From: Garcia nutans
Lineage: Eukaryota; Streptophyta; Magnoliopsida; Malpighiales; Euphorbiaceae
Direction: 5' to 3'
DNA length: 64,000 bases
Assembly: GCA_947685225.1 (NCBI GenBank)
Contig: CANTUV010000051.1
Coordinates: forward strand, 5,766,001-5,830,000
Shown in pieces: positions 47,601-58,778 of this stretch. A program made the position numbers and the translations under genes. A model generated the notes under the pieces. The model saw only the letters and a program-made list of their open reading frames with translations. It was not told where the DNA came from and did no database searches. Each line of letters opens with the position of its first letter. Positions within the stretch are counted from its first letter, which is position 1.

Positions 47601-48386
47601 TGCTTGTATGTTTTCATGTTATGGATCTATTTTGAAATTGTCTTTTGGAAAAGGCTAATGCACCTCAGAGTTTGATTTTATAATGTTCATACTTGAATTT
47701 GTTCAATGGGAATATGAAATGGCCATGAACGTCTTCTGCTTTAGTCACGTTTCATATTTTTGGCAATTGTATTACCTAAAAAGAAATTATTGTGGGGCAA
47801 TTCATGATTGAAAATCTCAAGAGTTCACCAAATCGCTAGTTTCATGGCCACCCCGACAGTGCCATTTAATATCTATTCTTAGTTTTCAATGTAATTTGTT
47901 CAGCATTCGTTCTAGTGATTCTTGTTCACTAAATAAAACATTATCAACTCCTACGCCATTGAAGCTAAGCACGGCATCTCTAGAATTTTTTTCAACCCAT
48001 GTCTATTATTTTATGCATCTACTTTTATAACACAAAACACCTGCCAGCTTGTAGTTTGTGTCTAATTGCAACTATTCGCAACTTGATTTGGGTATTTAAT
48101 TGATCGCAGGTGATGATGTGGTTCCTTATAAATTTGGTGAGAAATCCTCAAGGGTTTTGAAGTCAACTGGATTCAAAGATGTTTTATTCAATTCATACAA
48201 TGGGTATGTATAGCTGGGGAATCTAGTGAAAAAATCCTTCTGTCAAGTCTCAGTGAGTTAAGCAAGTAAATTTTTTAATAAATTGTTAAAATATGCAGGC
48301 TGGGTCACTACACAATCCCAGAAGAGATGGACGAGGTTTGCCTTTGGCTGAGATCCAAACTGGGGCTTGAAGGATCCTCCTCGTGA
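44638..48386 (+). CDS. Acyl-protein thioesterase / carboxylesterase-like alpha/beta hydrolase (At5g20060-like)
   Basis: Nine coding exons, all GT-AG with matching phase: 44638-44668, 45469-45583, 45746-45782, 45910-45979, 46350-46454, 46735-46885, 46969-47051, 48110-48203, 48299-48386. They total 774 nt, 257 residues plus stop. The fold is the acyl-protein thioesterase/lysophospholipase type. Seen: oxyanion-side WLHGLGDNGSSW (39-50), nucleophile elbow GFSMG with Ser128, Asp200 in HGKGDDVVPY and His232 in LGHYTIPEE, a complete Ser-Asp-His triad. The family removes palmitate from S-acylated proteins or short acyl chains from small esters; substrate is not predictable. There is no signal peptide, so it is probably cytosolic. 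Family length is about 250, so it is full length. Intron 1 of the coding region carries a LINE fragment; intron 7 is about 1.06 kb. Confidence 0.95.
44806..45164 (+). mobile_element. 5'-truncated RTE-type LINE in a thioesterase intron
   Basis: In sense orientation the frame reads LAMIYGSEYW near 44,814, then RIIRWICGRTAMYRI, EKVGVAHVENKIREHRLRWF. This is the C-terminal end typical of plant RTE-class LINE reverse transcriptases. Its 3' tail has 'gaccccaattgatttgggatt' and 'ttgttgaattg'. A perfect 10-bp target duplication atgcgttcaa flanks it (44,796-44,805 and 45,165-45,174). Stops make it inactive. Confidence 0.9.
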
Positions 48387-49266
48387 TGCGATGCTGTGTG
48401 CAAAGATTAAGAGCAACAGCTTGGAGAAGGGGGGAATAGATGGAAGTGAAATTATTTGCAATTTTAACTTTTAAGAAACAAAGTTTTAAGTAGCCCAAAG
48501 GATTTCTGGCTGTGTCACGCATGAGTTGCATTTTGTGTATCAGTAATCTGTTCTTTTGCATGTACTTGAAACTGAGTTGAGCATCATTTCTGAACAATGG
48601 GATGGTATATCATTTTGGGTCATTACATGTTAATCAACTGTTTGGAATATCAGAAGTACAATGGTGTAACGATAATTGCAATCATTTTTGCTCCATAACC
48701 AAAACAAAAACAGAAGATTACTTGTCTAAGCAAGAAATATGAACCACCATTTTGATGTTTGTACCAAAACAAAATTGTTTAATTAGTCTCTCAACCTGGC
48801 AAAAAATATTTTCAACAAAGTTTGGTTCCTTCAAAGCCATTTCTTCAGAATAAGCCACTACTTGGCACGCTTAAACAGTCAAGATGTCAATTCAACTTCT
48901 AATTTCTAAATGTTCATAAGAGTTTAGTGCAATTCATCAACCACAGAGGCCACATTGTAAATCCAGATGCCCCAGTCACAGCAAATTGAAAGAAACAAAT
49001 AGGAGAAAAGAAAAACAAAGAACTGGAGACTAAATCACAGAAATAAGTTAGACGTGCAAGAATTTTGAATCAGATTCCAATGATTAAATGAACAGACATG
49101 CATACGCAATCAAATTATGCTGCTCAACTTTCAGCCTTCCAAGAGTGAGAAGCAAGTTCACATCCTTCAAGTTCTCGATTTCCAAGCCATGAACGCTCTG
49201 ATAAAGATTATCACATTTCTGGTTCAATGTATCTTTTTCACCGTCTCATGGAAAGGCACCTCAGCT
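48387..49266. other. Convergent 3' UTRs and spacer between thioesterase and deSI-like genes
   Basis: The thioesterase (+) and the PPPDE gene (-) converge here. The sequence is gene-like in composition but has no open frame with similarity. UTR ends are not resolvable. Confidence 0.45.
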
Positions 49267-51477
49267 TCACTTGTGTGCCTCTTTTACAAAAGCCACATCT
49301 CCACCAGCAGCATTTGGAGAAAGCAAGTGCTTCTCTTGGTCTGCATCATCGATCTCCGTTGACTCACAAAGGGTAGTGGTTGTCAAGGATTCACTTCCAT
49401 CTTCTTCCAGATTTAATTAGTCACCCAAAAAGGAAAAAACGAAATTGTCAGTAGCGTCAACTATAGGATAGAATCAAACATTTCTGATATTTGAGATATT
49501 AATTGAAGTCTACGACAAGAGAAAACGTTCAAGGGACACCCACCAACGCACTCATGGTATTCCGGTAGCTGTTTAACGGTAGTTACTTGAAGGCTTTCAG
49601 GAAGCAGACAACTGCATAGAGCACCTGAAATTTGGACCAGTCATGCCCAGTTAATTTGATTCACCCATGGTGCTACGAAAACAACAACCAGATATGGGCA
49701 AAATAATGCGAAGGAAAAAGATTTTTTTCTATATTTTTTTTGTTGTTGAATAAACCAAGCCATAAACTTGGAATTTGCAAGTCCCAAAACTATCGAAGCA
49801 TCAAATTCTCCAATTAATGTGATAAAGAAGGCCATCATCCAATCATAAAACCACCAAAACAGAAATTTTAGGAGGGCACATTTTGAGATAGCCCCACTGA
49901 TCAATATATGTCCACACAGTTGATCAAACCAGGACTCTAATGAATGCAAGATTTTACTATTGGCCTCTACTATTGCCAAAAGAATTAAAAAAACTCAATG
50001 CTATCTTTTGAAATTCCAAGTTTATTCATACAAACAACAATGAAATCGATCCATCGCTAATAATGAATAGGAAGTGACACAAGAGAGGTTATATCAGTTA
50101 AAATAAAGATGCTTAATGTTATGAGATAAATTCCTTGATAACAGATAATTGCAATCTATTTTGAGCAGTTCTGCATACACACTCAAATGATCCAAAAATT
50201 TGTTACCTACATTAATCATAAAACTCAATTGACATTGACCAGAGCTGTTCATGCATCCATCGTGGCAGAAAATCAAGAAAATGTATTGAATGCATGAATG
50301 ACAAAAAAGAAGAACTAAAAGGAAAAACCACATGGAAAAGATGCTTCATACCTAGCCGGGCAAGACGATTTACCCACCCTGGTATCTGCTTCCCGACCAA
50401 TCTGCGAGAGATGTCATCTGTAAAATGGTTGCAATTTTTAGAGATAAGGTGATAGGTGTCTCCATGATACTCAGAAGCCACAGTTTCTATAAATGTCCGG
50501 AATTCGGAAGGAGGTATATTTATGCGACCAAGTGGAATGGAATTTCTATAAATGAAACCCGGGCAGCTCTTCGGCTCCACTTCGAAAACACCACTGACTG
50601 GGAAGTCATGGGCTCCAAATCCATACTCCTTACCATGGACTGTTCATGTGCATCAAGAAGTAGTTCTTGCTTAATATATTATAAAAGAATGGCAATCAAC
50701 ATAGACATTCAAATGTCAAATTCATGTCTTTCCTCTCAACTTATAATAATAAACTCTCCCAAGATTTCATAACATCTCAAAAACAAGAATTTCATATTGT
50801 TGGACCCTTCATAACAAAGAATGGAACTCGCACATCAAAACATCTACAAAAGAAGGGAGGTAAAAGGAGAAATATCAGTGTAGAATGAGCATATCAATAA
50901 CATATCATCATACCCAGCACATTCTACAAGTCTTAGCACAAGAAAACCGATCAAAATTTTTGTTAGTATTCTTTTTCAAGCCCTAAATTGGAAAGAAATT
51001 AAAACATCTTTGTGGGTTTATAAACATGTATAGGCTATTAATTACTATTAGCTAGAGATCAATCATTCAAATCATTAAAGTAACAGTTAATTTAAAAAAA
51101 AAAACATAAAATAGTTTTGAATTGGCTACTGCATAATGAACAATCTTAATAACTAGAACCAACACATGAAATTAAATAAATGCATATTCGTATTGAAAAC
51201 AAAAACAAATGAAAAACCATTAAACTTTTCCTCTCAGATTCAACATCAAAAGGCAAAATTGGGGAAGATCAACAAAAATGAAATAAAAAGCGCAAGACAA
51301 CCCAGAAGAAAATACCCACAAACCTTCAATGCCAGAATGAAATATCCCAAAACCGAACAAATAGGTGTAATTGTTCATAGGAGTGAGATCGTAAATATTC
51401 AAAACCACCTGGGTCTCACTGCTAGTAATCGAATTCTCATTTTGAGAGCTCGAAATCGAGATATTCCCCGCCCCCAT
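49267..51477 (-). CDS. PPPDE-family deSI-like cysteine peptidase
   Basis: Four coding exons on the minus strand, all GT-AG: 51324-51477, 50352-50639, 49544-49624, 49267-49403. They total 660 nt, 219 residues plus stop. After a Ser-rich N-terminus the PPPDE (DUF862) domain runs from about 25 to 150: VVLNIYDLTP, catalytic His47 in FHSGIEV, EYGFGAHDFPVSGVFEVEP, and catalytic Cys121 in SKNCNHFTDD, then IPGWVNRLARLG. This His/Cys papain-like dyad defines deSumoylating isopeptidase-like proteins; human DESI1/2 act on SUMO or palmitoylated substrates, and plant members are less characterised. The tail is acidic and polar, with no targeting signal seen. Start chosen at the first in-frame ATG (51,477). 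Length fits the plant family (about 220-250). Both catalytic residues are present. Confidence 0.94.
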
Positions 51478-52480
51478 TAAGCTCACCAAGAAAAAAAAAA
51501 TTCTTTGAATTCAAGAAAAGCCCAGAAATATATGTATTTTGCTTCACAGTTTTTACTCCATTAGATACAGAGATTAGAAGAAAAAAGAAAGAAATTTTTC
51601 TGAGTTTCTGAAAGATCTATATCCAGCCAGAGGGAAAAGTGAAGAAAAGGAACAGTTTTTGAATTTTTTTTGAAGATTAATTTTTACAAGCAAAATATAG
51701 AAAAGACAAGGTGGCTGCAAGGTCTTATATTAGCCAATCATCATTAATTCATGTTACTTCTTTGGACCCAAATATATATTTTTAAGACAAAACACAATTA
51801 AAAAAATTAATAATGCTAATTATTGCTACTTTATTTTAATTGGCAATAATCCTCGTTCATGAACCACCTGGTTAGGCCGGTTTTTAGTATGGGACGGTAT
51901 ACCTTTAATCCAAGTACAAAACTCACTTAGCATCATACTCATAAGACCTAAACACGGACAGTAATATCACTTTATTTTTAAATTGAAATATATATATATA
52001 TATATACATATATATATAATAGCAATTCGAATAAATTTTAAAGCAAAAATGAGTTAATTTTTATTATTTTATTATTATTAATGTGAATTTTCAATATTTT
52101 CATTAAATTTATATTTTCTAAAATTTTTAAAGCATGCATATTATTATTAATATTATTATTCATTAAATTTAAATATTAATATAACAAATATGTATTATAT
52201 TTATTATATATGAACTAACAGAAAAAAAAATAAAAAAAATTATATATAATAATTAGCATAAATTTTAAATTGATACTCAAATAAATATAATACACTGAAT
52301 TGTTTAAAGAAATTATTTGACACTGGTGAAAATTTTTTACAATACTAAAATTTAGTTTTTTAAGAATAGACTTGTAGCGTTGTCGATTATTTTGTTTTCA
52401 TATTACACAGTTTGGAAGCAGAGAAAAATAAGGAAAAACCTTTACCACATAATATGAAAACCAAAATTAGAGAAATTCCA
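51478..52480. promoter_or_regulatory. 5' UTR, promoter and AT-rich upstream region of the deSI-like gene
   Basis: 51,480-51,720 is gene-like and probably the 5' UTR/core promoter for the minus-strand gene. 51,760-52,330 is AT-rich with a TA microsatellite (about 51,990-52,019). No specific binding site is claimed. Confidence 0.35.
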
Positions 52481-53543
52481 GAGCTAAGGTATATATATTA
52501 CAGAAGGGAATAAAAAAAAAGAAGTTGAAAGAAAAATGGAATGGATTTCTCAAATGCGACGGGAGGAATAAAAAACAGAGAAAACTTTAGGCCCCTTGTA
52601 AAAACTTTGCAGAAATACAGACTGTAATCAAATAATGCCTTTCATTTATTGAAACTTTTTTCGTATAACTGAATTCAGTGTACATAATATAGAAAGACTA
52701 ATCAGACTGAACCATAAAAACGGAATTTCTCTTCTTCCATTTCTTATTTTTAAATCATGATTCAATAACAATGATAAGAGGCAGCTCACATCAATTTCAA
52801 ACATTTCAATCCTCTTCACACATCGATTGAACCCCAAATTCAAACCACCATCTACTAGCTCAGATAGTGAGAAACAAACCACCGTTTGAGCAGGAAATGT
52901 ATAACATTGTCCCTCCTACAGTCCTACTCCTACCCATGTGTGAAAAAATGCATATTGTGATGCCACTTCAATTCAAAAGAGTAGCAGAAACAATCTCAAA
53001 ATAATCCCAGAATCTTTTCAAGTGCGAGAACTACCAATATATAATAAACGCGTCTAGGAGGGAGAGAAAGAGAGGCCAATGGGAAAGAAAGTTGTCAAAA
53101 GAACAAAAAATGATAGGCTGTCGTCAGTCATATGATTGGAAGCAACATCCTTCCAAGAGTAACCACCTAAATTATTCGAAGTGAATATTTTGAGATGACC
53201 GCAGAGCATCAAATGCAAAGCAAAAGAACCAGATGCCAACTGGTCAATTTAAATTACTTGATTAAAATTTTCTTTTCCAAATTACAATTTGCTCACCCTT
53301 GTGATAAACATTCAAGCAACTAAAAGTAAACACTGTTCCACACTCCGTGGAACAGGATCCACTGCTCAACCAGAGAACTCCTATCCCTTCTGTTATACCT
53401 GAAACACGAATCAGAAGAAGTTAGGTCAACTACATCCTTTTTCCATCAGGCATATCAATCCAGTAATATGGAGTAGAAAAGAAAAGAATTACAGTTGGAG
53501 CATTTTGATGACACAATCAAACCAACAGAATGAAGTTCTGCCA
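52481..53543 (-). other. Unassigned sequence downstream of the DUF1644 gene, including its probable 3' UTR
   Basis: The stop of the DUF1644 gene is at 53,544. Read on the minus strand, a likely intron acceptor 'gtgtttcag' near 53,400 suggests a spliced 3' UTR. Further down I see no protein similarity. Confidence 0.35.
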
Positions 53544-54569
53544 TCACAAGTTGTCTGGTGTTGTCCGTTGTCGAATGCGATCACTTCGTCTCCAGGGACC
53601 TGAACCACCATCTGAAGAATCATTGTCCTCATCTCTGGATGAAGATCCTGTTTCCCCATCATGAGTCTCTCCCCGAAGTCTGGTCGATCTCCTTCTGAAA
53701 CTCAACTGCCCTCTCGCTCTTGAGGTACCTGACCAACTGCTACTCCTTGGACTTGACCCAGGTCGGAACACTCTTATAAGAAAAAATACAGTAAGCCAAC
53801 CACCATCGTCAATTGGTAAAATGTTGTCATCGGCCCTCTCTTCTCCAAATGAAGAATGAAGTGTGCTAATCAAATCCCCGAGATCTCTTTGGCGCTCCAG
53901 CATCCTCCAATTACGTTGCCGCTCTGGGTCAGCCTGTGATGGTCGAACAAGGGGGTGCTCAAGTCTTGCATGTTTCCTGAGATCTGAATAGCTACCAGTA
54001 AACTCACAAGTTTCACAGGCACAGCTTCGTGGTTTCGCATTCATAAAACAGCGAGCAGGTTCCATGACAGTCCACTCTTTTATCTGACCCCGGCAGAGGG
54101 GGCACACCAATGTTGGTTGAACTTTTTTCTCACAAGACATGGCTCCATCAGACAAGGAACCTTCCTCAATTTGTTCCCCTATAACAGTCACTTCTGAGCT
54201 CACAACAGTTGATGAGTTTGTGGTTGTGACCCTATCTCCTTCTGGACGTGTTGTTGTCAATGGGGTCTCAGTCAATGGAGTCTCCGAAAATGACTTGCAG
54301 AACTGATCAAGACAATTCGAGTGGCGGTAACTTGTATCACACATGTAAGGACGGCAGCCTTTGTCATGGGAGGAACAAATAAGTAAAACAGCATTGTGAG
54401 GATGTTCCATGCATACAGGGCACCTGGCCTCTTCCCATTCCTTTAAGTTTTCCTCAGTTTCTGGAGGGATTTTAGGTGAAGAACGCCTGCTACGACTGGA
54501 GCTGCATGTGTATGGAGATGCCTTGCACCTATCAAAAGACAGGGAACGATCTCTTCTATCCTTTGGCAT
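53544..54569 (-). CDS. DUF1644 family C2H2/RING-like zinc-finger protein
   Basis: Single coding exon, 341 residues. The ATG at 54,569 (MPKDRRDRSLSFDRC) is chosen over an upstream in-frame Met because an intron acceptor (TATTATAG) lies between them at about 54,586. Cys/His clusters fit DUF1644: CPVCMEHPHNAVLLICSSHDKGC (50-72) with YMCDTSYRHSNCLDQF (75-90), then LVCPLCRGQIKEW (155-166), RCFMNAKPRSCACETCEF (173-190) and a C2H2-like SDLRKHARLEHP (195-206). A hydrophobic stretch WLTVFFLIRVF lies at 258-268. The tail is Arg/Ser-rich. A rice member (SIDP364/366) has been linked to stress response; the biochemical role is unknown. Length and domain order are typical. Confidence 0.92.
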   Translation of the reverse strand: MPKDRRDRSLSFDRCKASPYTCSSSRSRRSSPKIPPETEENLKEWEEARCPVCMEHPHNAVLLICSSHDKGCRPYMCDTSYRHSNCLDQFCKSFSETPLTETPLTTTRPEGDRVTTTNSSTVVSSEVTVIGEQIEEGSLSDGAMSCEKKVQPTLVCPLCRGQIKEWTVMEPARCFMNAKPRSCACETCEFTGSYSDLRKHARLEHPLVRPSQADPERQRNWRMLERQRDLGDLISTLHSSFGEERADDNILPIDDGGWLTVFFLIRVFRPGSSPRSSSWSGTSRARGQLSFRRRSTRLRGETHDGETGSSSRDEDNDSSDGGSGPWRRSDRIRQRTTPDNL

Positions 54570-54585
54570 TTTTGAGAGTATAAAA

Positions 54586-55560
54586 CTATAATACCGCAAA
54601 AATCCAATGCTTCCCACAGTGGCCAAAACTCTAAGAAAGTGCATAAAGATTGCAAGTCAACTTAAACAAGTAAAACAAAGTTCAAGTGCTTCTAAATCAG
54701 CTCAAAAATTTTGCCTTACAGTCTCCAGAAGTCCCACACCCCAAGAAAGAAGAGAAAAAAAAAAGAAAGAGAAACAGATACATGATTATCACAAAATGAA
54801 GTAATTACACCTAACAACATATGTATTCAGAAAAGTGCTCCTAGGTAAATGCACTACAACTAGGCTGACATAATCTAAACTTCATTTTTGCCTAAATAAA
54901 CATAAACATTAAAAAAAATCCTCAATTTCCACTCTCTTAAACAAGGATATTCTCATGTAAATTGAAGCTAAAAAGATACGTTGAACTCATCAACTGCTAG
55001 ACAATAATATTCAAAACAACAAAATTCCAAAGCAAAACCAAACCAAAACCTAGCTTTTCTTTTTAAAAAAAAACTTTTGTTTCTGAGAATTTCGATCTGA
55101 ATAAGTTTCAAAACTCAAACTAACGAATAAAACAAACAAATAAACCCAACAGAAAACCCGTAATAAATTTCCAAAATTTTTTCACTTTAAAATAATTAGC
55201 TAAAGAAAAAGAGCAAAAAAAAACAATCGGCTCACCTCCCACTAATCATACCAACCAAGATCATAGCACAAACCAACCAAAAGAATACCCCAAAAACCAC
55301 AAACACGAAACCGATCGAATAATCCGATCCACAGCAACAGAGGACCCGAATAAAGAGTAGAAACTCAGATCGGGGAACGTAATCGGGTAAGAAAATAAGT
55401 TAAAAATGAAGGGAGTTTACCTCAGTCTTTGGTATTGAAATTGGGGAAAAAATTGAATCTCTCTCAAATTCACTTCCTTCAATCGGACGTATGAAATTTC
55501 TTGGGAGTAAGTGAAGATTGTGAAACCCTAAAAGAAGCGAAATACAGAGATAGGAGAAGA
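54586..55560 (-). other. 5' UTR intron and first exon of the DUF1644 gene
   Basis: A non-coding exon from about 55,560 to 55,421 ends with donor ACTGAG|GTAAAC. The intron spans 54,586-55,420 (835 bp) and ends TATTATAG. About 15 bases of 5' UTR then precede the ATG. Long leader introns of this sort often enhance expression in plants; that is general knowledge, not shown here. Confidence 0.65.
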
Positions 55561-55879
55561 GATGAGAATCGAAAGAGGGAAGAATTGGGGAATTAGAGAG
55601 ATAAATAGAAGGCAAGACCAATTGCTGACGTGGAAAACAGGGGTTCGTTCATCTTCTGGGATTTTTTTTAATATTTTATTATTATATATATATTTTTTTT
55701 TAAACTGTGTCCGTAAGAGTAAGTCGGCGCCGTTTTGTTTTATTAGTGTAGGTGTATTATTACTGTATGGTATACTACTAGTATATATACACGTACTGTG
55801 AGCACTAATCATTGGCCACCATTCGCCACTTAATTGTCCATTAATTTTGTACATAATTCCCATAAAACTCAATTATTAG
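55561..55879. promoter_or_regulatory. Promoter side of the DUF1644 gene
   Basis: Upstream of the minus-strand transcript. Contains a TA-rich run at 55,675-55,700. No specific motif asserted. Confidence 0.3.
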
Positions 55880-56284
55880 TGGAGATGGTATTTAGCTTAG
55901 CTTATAAATTAATTAAATTAATTTTTAAATTATAAATTTAAGTTAACATATTTATTTAAATAATATTAATTAAAAAATAAATTAAAAGATAATAATTTAT
56001 TATTTTGACGTTTAAAATATTTAATTTATAAGTTAATTTGATTAAATAATTTACTATATTAATTATATTTATTTTAATAAATTTTTTAGTAATATAATTT
56101 TATATTCTTTTTAATCATTTTAATAATATATGTATTTATAAATTATTTTTTATTAAATATATTATATGTTTATTAGTCACTTATAAATACTCATAATAAA
56201 TATATAACTGTTTAAAATTTTAAATGATTATAAGCTAATATTAGTTTATAAGCTAATTTTTATAAACTAAATCAAACACTCCCT
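55880..56284. mobile_element. Degenerate MITE with TTTAG.TTATAA-type inverted ends
   Basis: The left 'ggagatggtatttagcttagcttataa' and the inverted right 'gggagtgtttgatttagtttataa' are imperfect mates about 400 bp apart, with an A/T-only interior. No clear target duplication. Confidence 0.45.
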
Positions 56285-57718
56285 AGAACTTTAAAAAACT
56301 GTAAAATAATTAAAATAAATAATTAATTGAATATTCGTAGAGAGATATCAATTTTGAATACTATTTAACAATTTTATAAATTTTAAAAAATGTACAAATA
56401 ATTGAATTTTGTTTTGTAGTTATATTTTAGGAACTTAAATTAAAGGATTCTTATGTATATAGTAACCACATCAAGACTCAAATAGAAAGAAAATTAATGT
56501 GTTATAGAAATAGAATAGGTTCATAATAATAATAATAATAATAATAATATCGGACGGCAATACTATTCAGCGCACCAAACTCAATCTAAAGTCAACAGCC
56601 ACAGTCAAACCAGATCTCATAGCCATCGCCTCTTCTGCCCTTTATCATCTCTTACACCAATTATATCATTCATCAAAAAACGTTATATCTGTGTTTAATT
56701 CACTGATAAATTAAATCAACTGTTTATAGTGGCAGATTTTAGTGAGGGCATGTAGAGTCTATCACCTCCGGTTCCGCAACTCATATTGTGTGTGCGTGTG
56801 TGTGTGTATATATATATATATAATTAAATTTTTACAATATATATTAAATTAATAAATCTATAATATATATATTAAATTAATAAATCTACTCTATATATTT
56901 ATATTTATTATCATTAATTATTTTTAATTTGTATCCAAAAATTAATATTAATAATTATGTAGTAATTTAATTATGAATTGTGTTTAAAAATTTCTAATTA
57001 AATTAATTATTTTATAAAAAATATTTTATTATATATTAAAAAATAATTAGTTTAAATATATTTTTAAAATATTTTAAAAAATATATAAATATTATTTAAA
57101 AATAATACATATTGTATAATTTTTTAAAGTCATATTTAAATATTAAAATAAAATGATAAAAATTTTAATATTTAAGTATTAAATATAAAAATAAAATTAA
57201 ATATAAATATTAATGTCTATTTATATTAATTTTTAATATAAAAATAAAATTAATAATAAATTTGCTTATAATTTTTTTTTACTTAAAAATTTTATCTCCC
57301 TTCAACGTAATCCTTGTTCTGTTACTGCCTGTTTATTTCATCGAAGCTTATTAGCCTTTTGGCATAAACTTGAATCTGCTTGACTGACCAAACTTACACT
57401 AAATAAAGTCTTTTTTTGTTTAATTATAACATAGACACATTTTTGAACTAACAGTCATTTCAATGATTAAAACATTTTTATCTACCCATAATCCAGGAAA
57501 AACAAATAATTTCCAAGATCGTTACTCTTAAAATAAATTATTGGTGGATTCCAACTAATATCCGACATTTCAAACAAAATACATAGTTCTCTACTTAATT
57601 GCATTATCTAAAATTTGGATCGTAGGTGCCTTCCTTTGCATAAATAAGTTTTACTGCTTAAAAAGAAACATCAGGTCTATGTTAATATATATATATATAT
57701 ATATATTATAAAATAATT
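56285..57718. other. AT-rich intergenic sequence with microsatellites
   Basis: Contains (ATA/TAA)n at about 56,525-56,548, a (GT)n(TA)n tract at about 56,788-56,822 and (TA)n at about 57,685-57,705. A direct repeat 'ataatatatatattaaattaataaatcta' variant occurs twice near 56,838-56,886. No gene. Confidence 0.5.
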
Positions 57719-57820
57719 TAACTATACTTATGCTACTAAATTTAATCAAAAGTCTGATAATGGTACATCTAACTATACTTATGCTACTAAATTTAATCAA
57801 AAGTCTGATAATGGTACATC
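57719..57820 (+). repeat. Perfect 51-bp tandem duplication
   Basis: Two identical, adjacent 51-bp units starting 'taactatacttatgctacta'. No coding content. Confidence 0.95.
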
Positions 57821-58360
57821 TATAGCATTTTGATAATAAGATAAAGCTATAATCTATTTATCTATTTTTTAAAATAAAATAAAATAAACTAGTTAATATA
57901 ATTATTAAATAATCTTCCGTTAAATTTATATCAAAAACTCTTCTAACAACACAATGTTATTTATATTAGTGTATAAAAAAAAAATTCATGTTTTATTTCT
58001 TAAGATTCTGATGAAAAGTGTACAACATTTCTTCTAAAATTTGAAATCCCTATCAAGATCAACCAATCTCAAATCAACTAAGCAACAAACATTATAATAT
58101 AATAATCCAACCAGGCCCTCCAATAAACTAATCCCATCCTCCTATCATTTACATACTTTCATAGCTCAAAAAAGCATATTAAATCATCAAGTATCACTTT
58201 TGTTTTCCCAATTTCATAAATATATAAAATCCCTAATATCATTCAAACTCATTATTTTTTTTTTGTTCAAACTCATTATTTTAGGCCTAATATTTTCATC
58301 TTTTTTGAAACTTCTAGTTGAAAAGAGTCTACTTGCTTTACTTTTAATAAGTTATCTCTT
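57821..58360. other. AT-rich intergenic sequence
   Basis: Nothing recognised. Confidence 0.3.
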
Positions 58361-58738
58361 ATTTTATTTACACTTGAGATCATGTTTATATTTCAACTAG
58401 TAGTTCATAAATTATAAATAATAGTATGCGGATTGCTCTTTTTCTCACTACGATCCATTAATTGCTGTGCAATTTTGATCGCTTTATAACTCTAAAATCA
58501 CATTTTATTTACACTTGAGATCATGTTTGTATTCCAACTTGTAGTTTATAATTTATCAATAATAGTATACGAGTTCCTCCTTTTCTCACTATCATCCATC
58601 AATTACTATGCAATTTTGATTACTTTATAACTCAAATCATATTTTATTTACACTTATGATCATGTTTATATTTCAACTAGTAGTTCATAATTTATCAATA
58701 ATAGTATACAGGTTCCTCCTTTTCTTACTATCATCCAT
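58361..58738 (+). repeat. Tandem repeat, about 140-bp unit, nearly three copies
   Basis: Units start with 'attttatttacactt' at 58,361, 58,502 and 58,641 (spacing 141 and 139). Each holds 'gatcatgttt', 'tagt.cataa.tta' and 'ccttttctcactatcatcca' variants. The third unit is cut short near 58,738. Confidence 0.88.
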
Positions 58739-58778
58739 GCAGCATATGTATAGATAGTGTTATAAGTTTGATTATAGG

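Noticed and set aside
50425..50772. 115-codon plus-strand frame
   Set aside because: Antisense shadow of exon 2 of the deSI-like gene.
53054..53239. 61-codon minus-strand frame
   Set aside because: No similarity; lies downstream of the DUF1644 stop, probably 3' flank or UTR.
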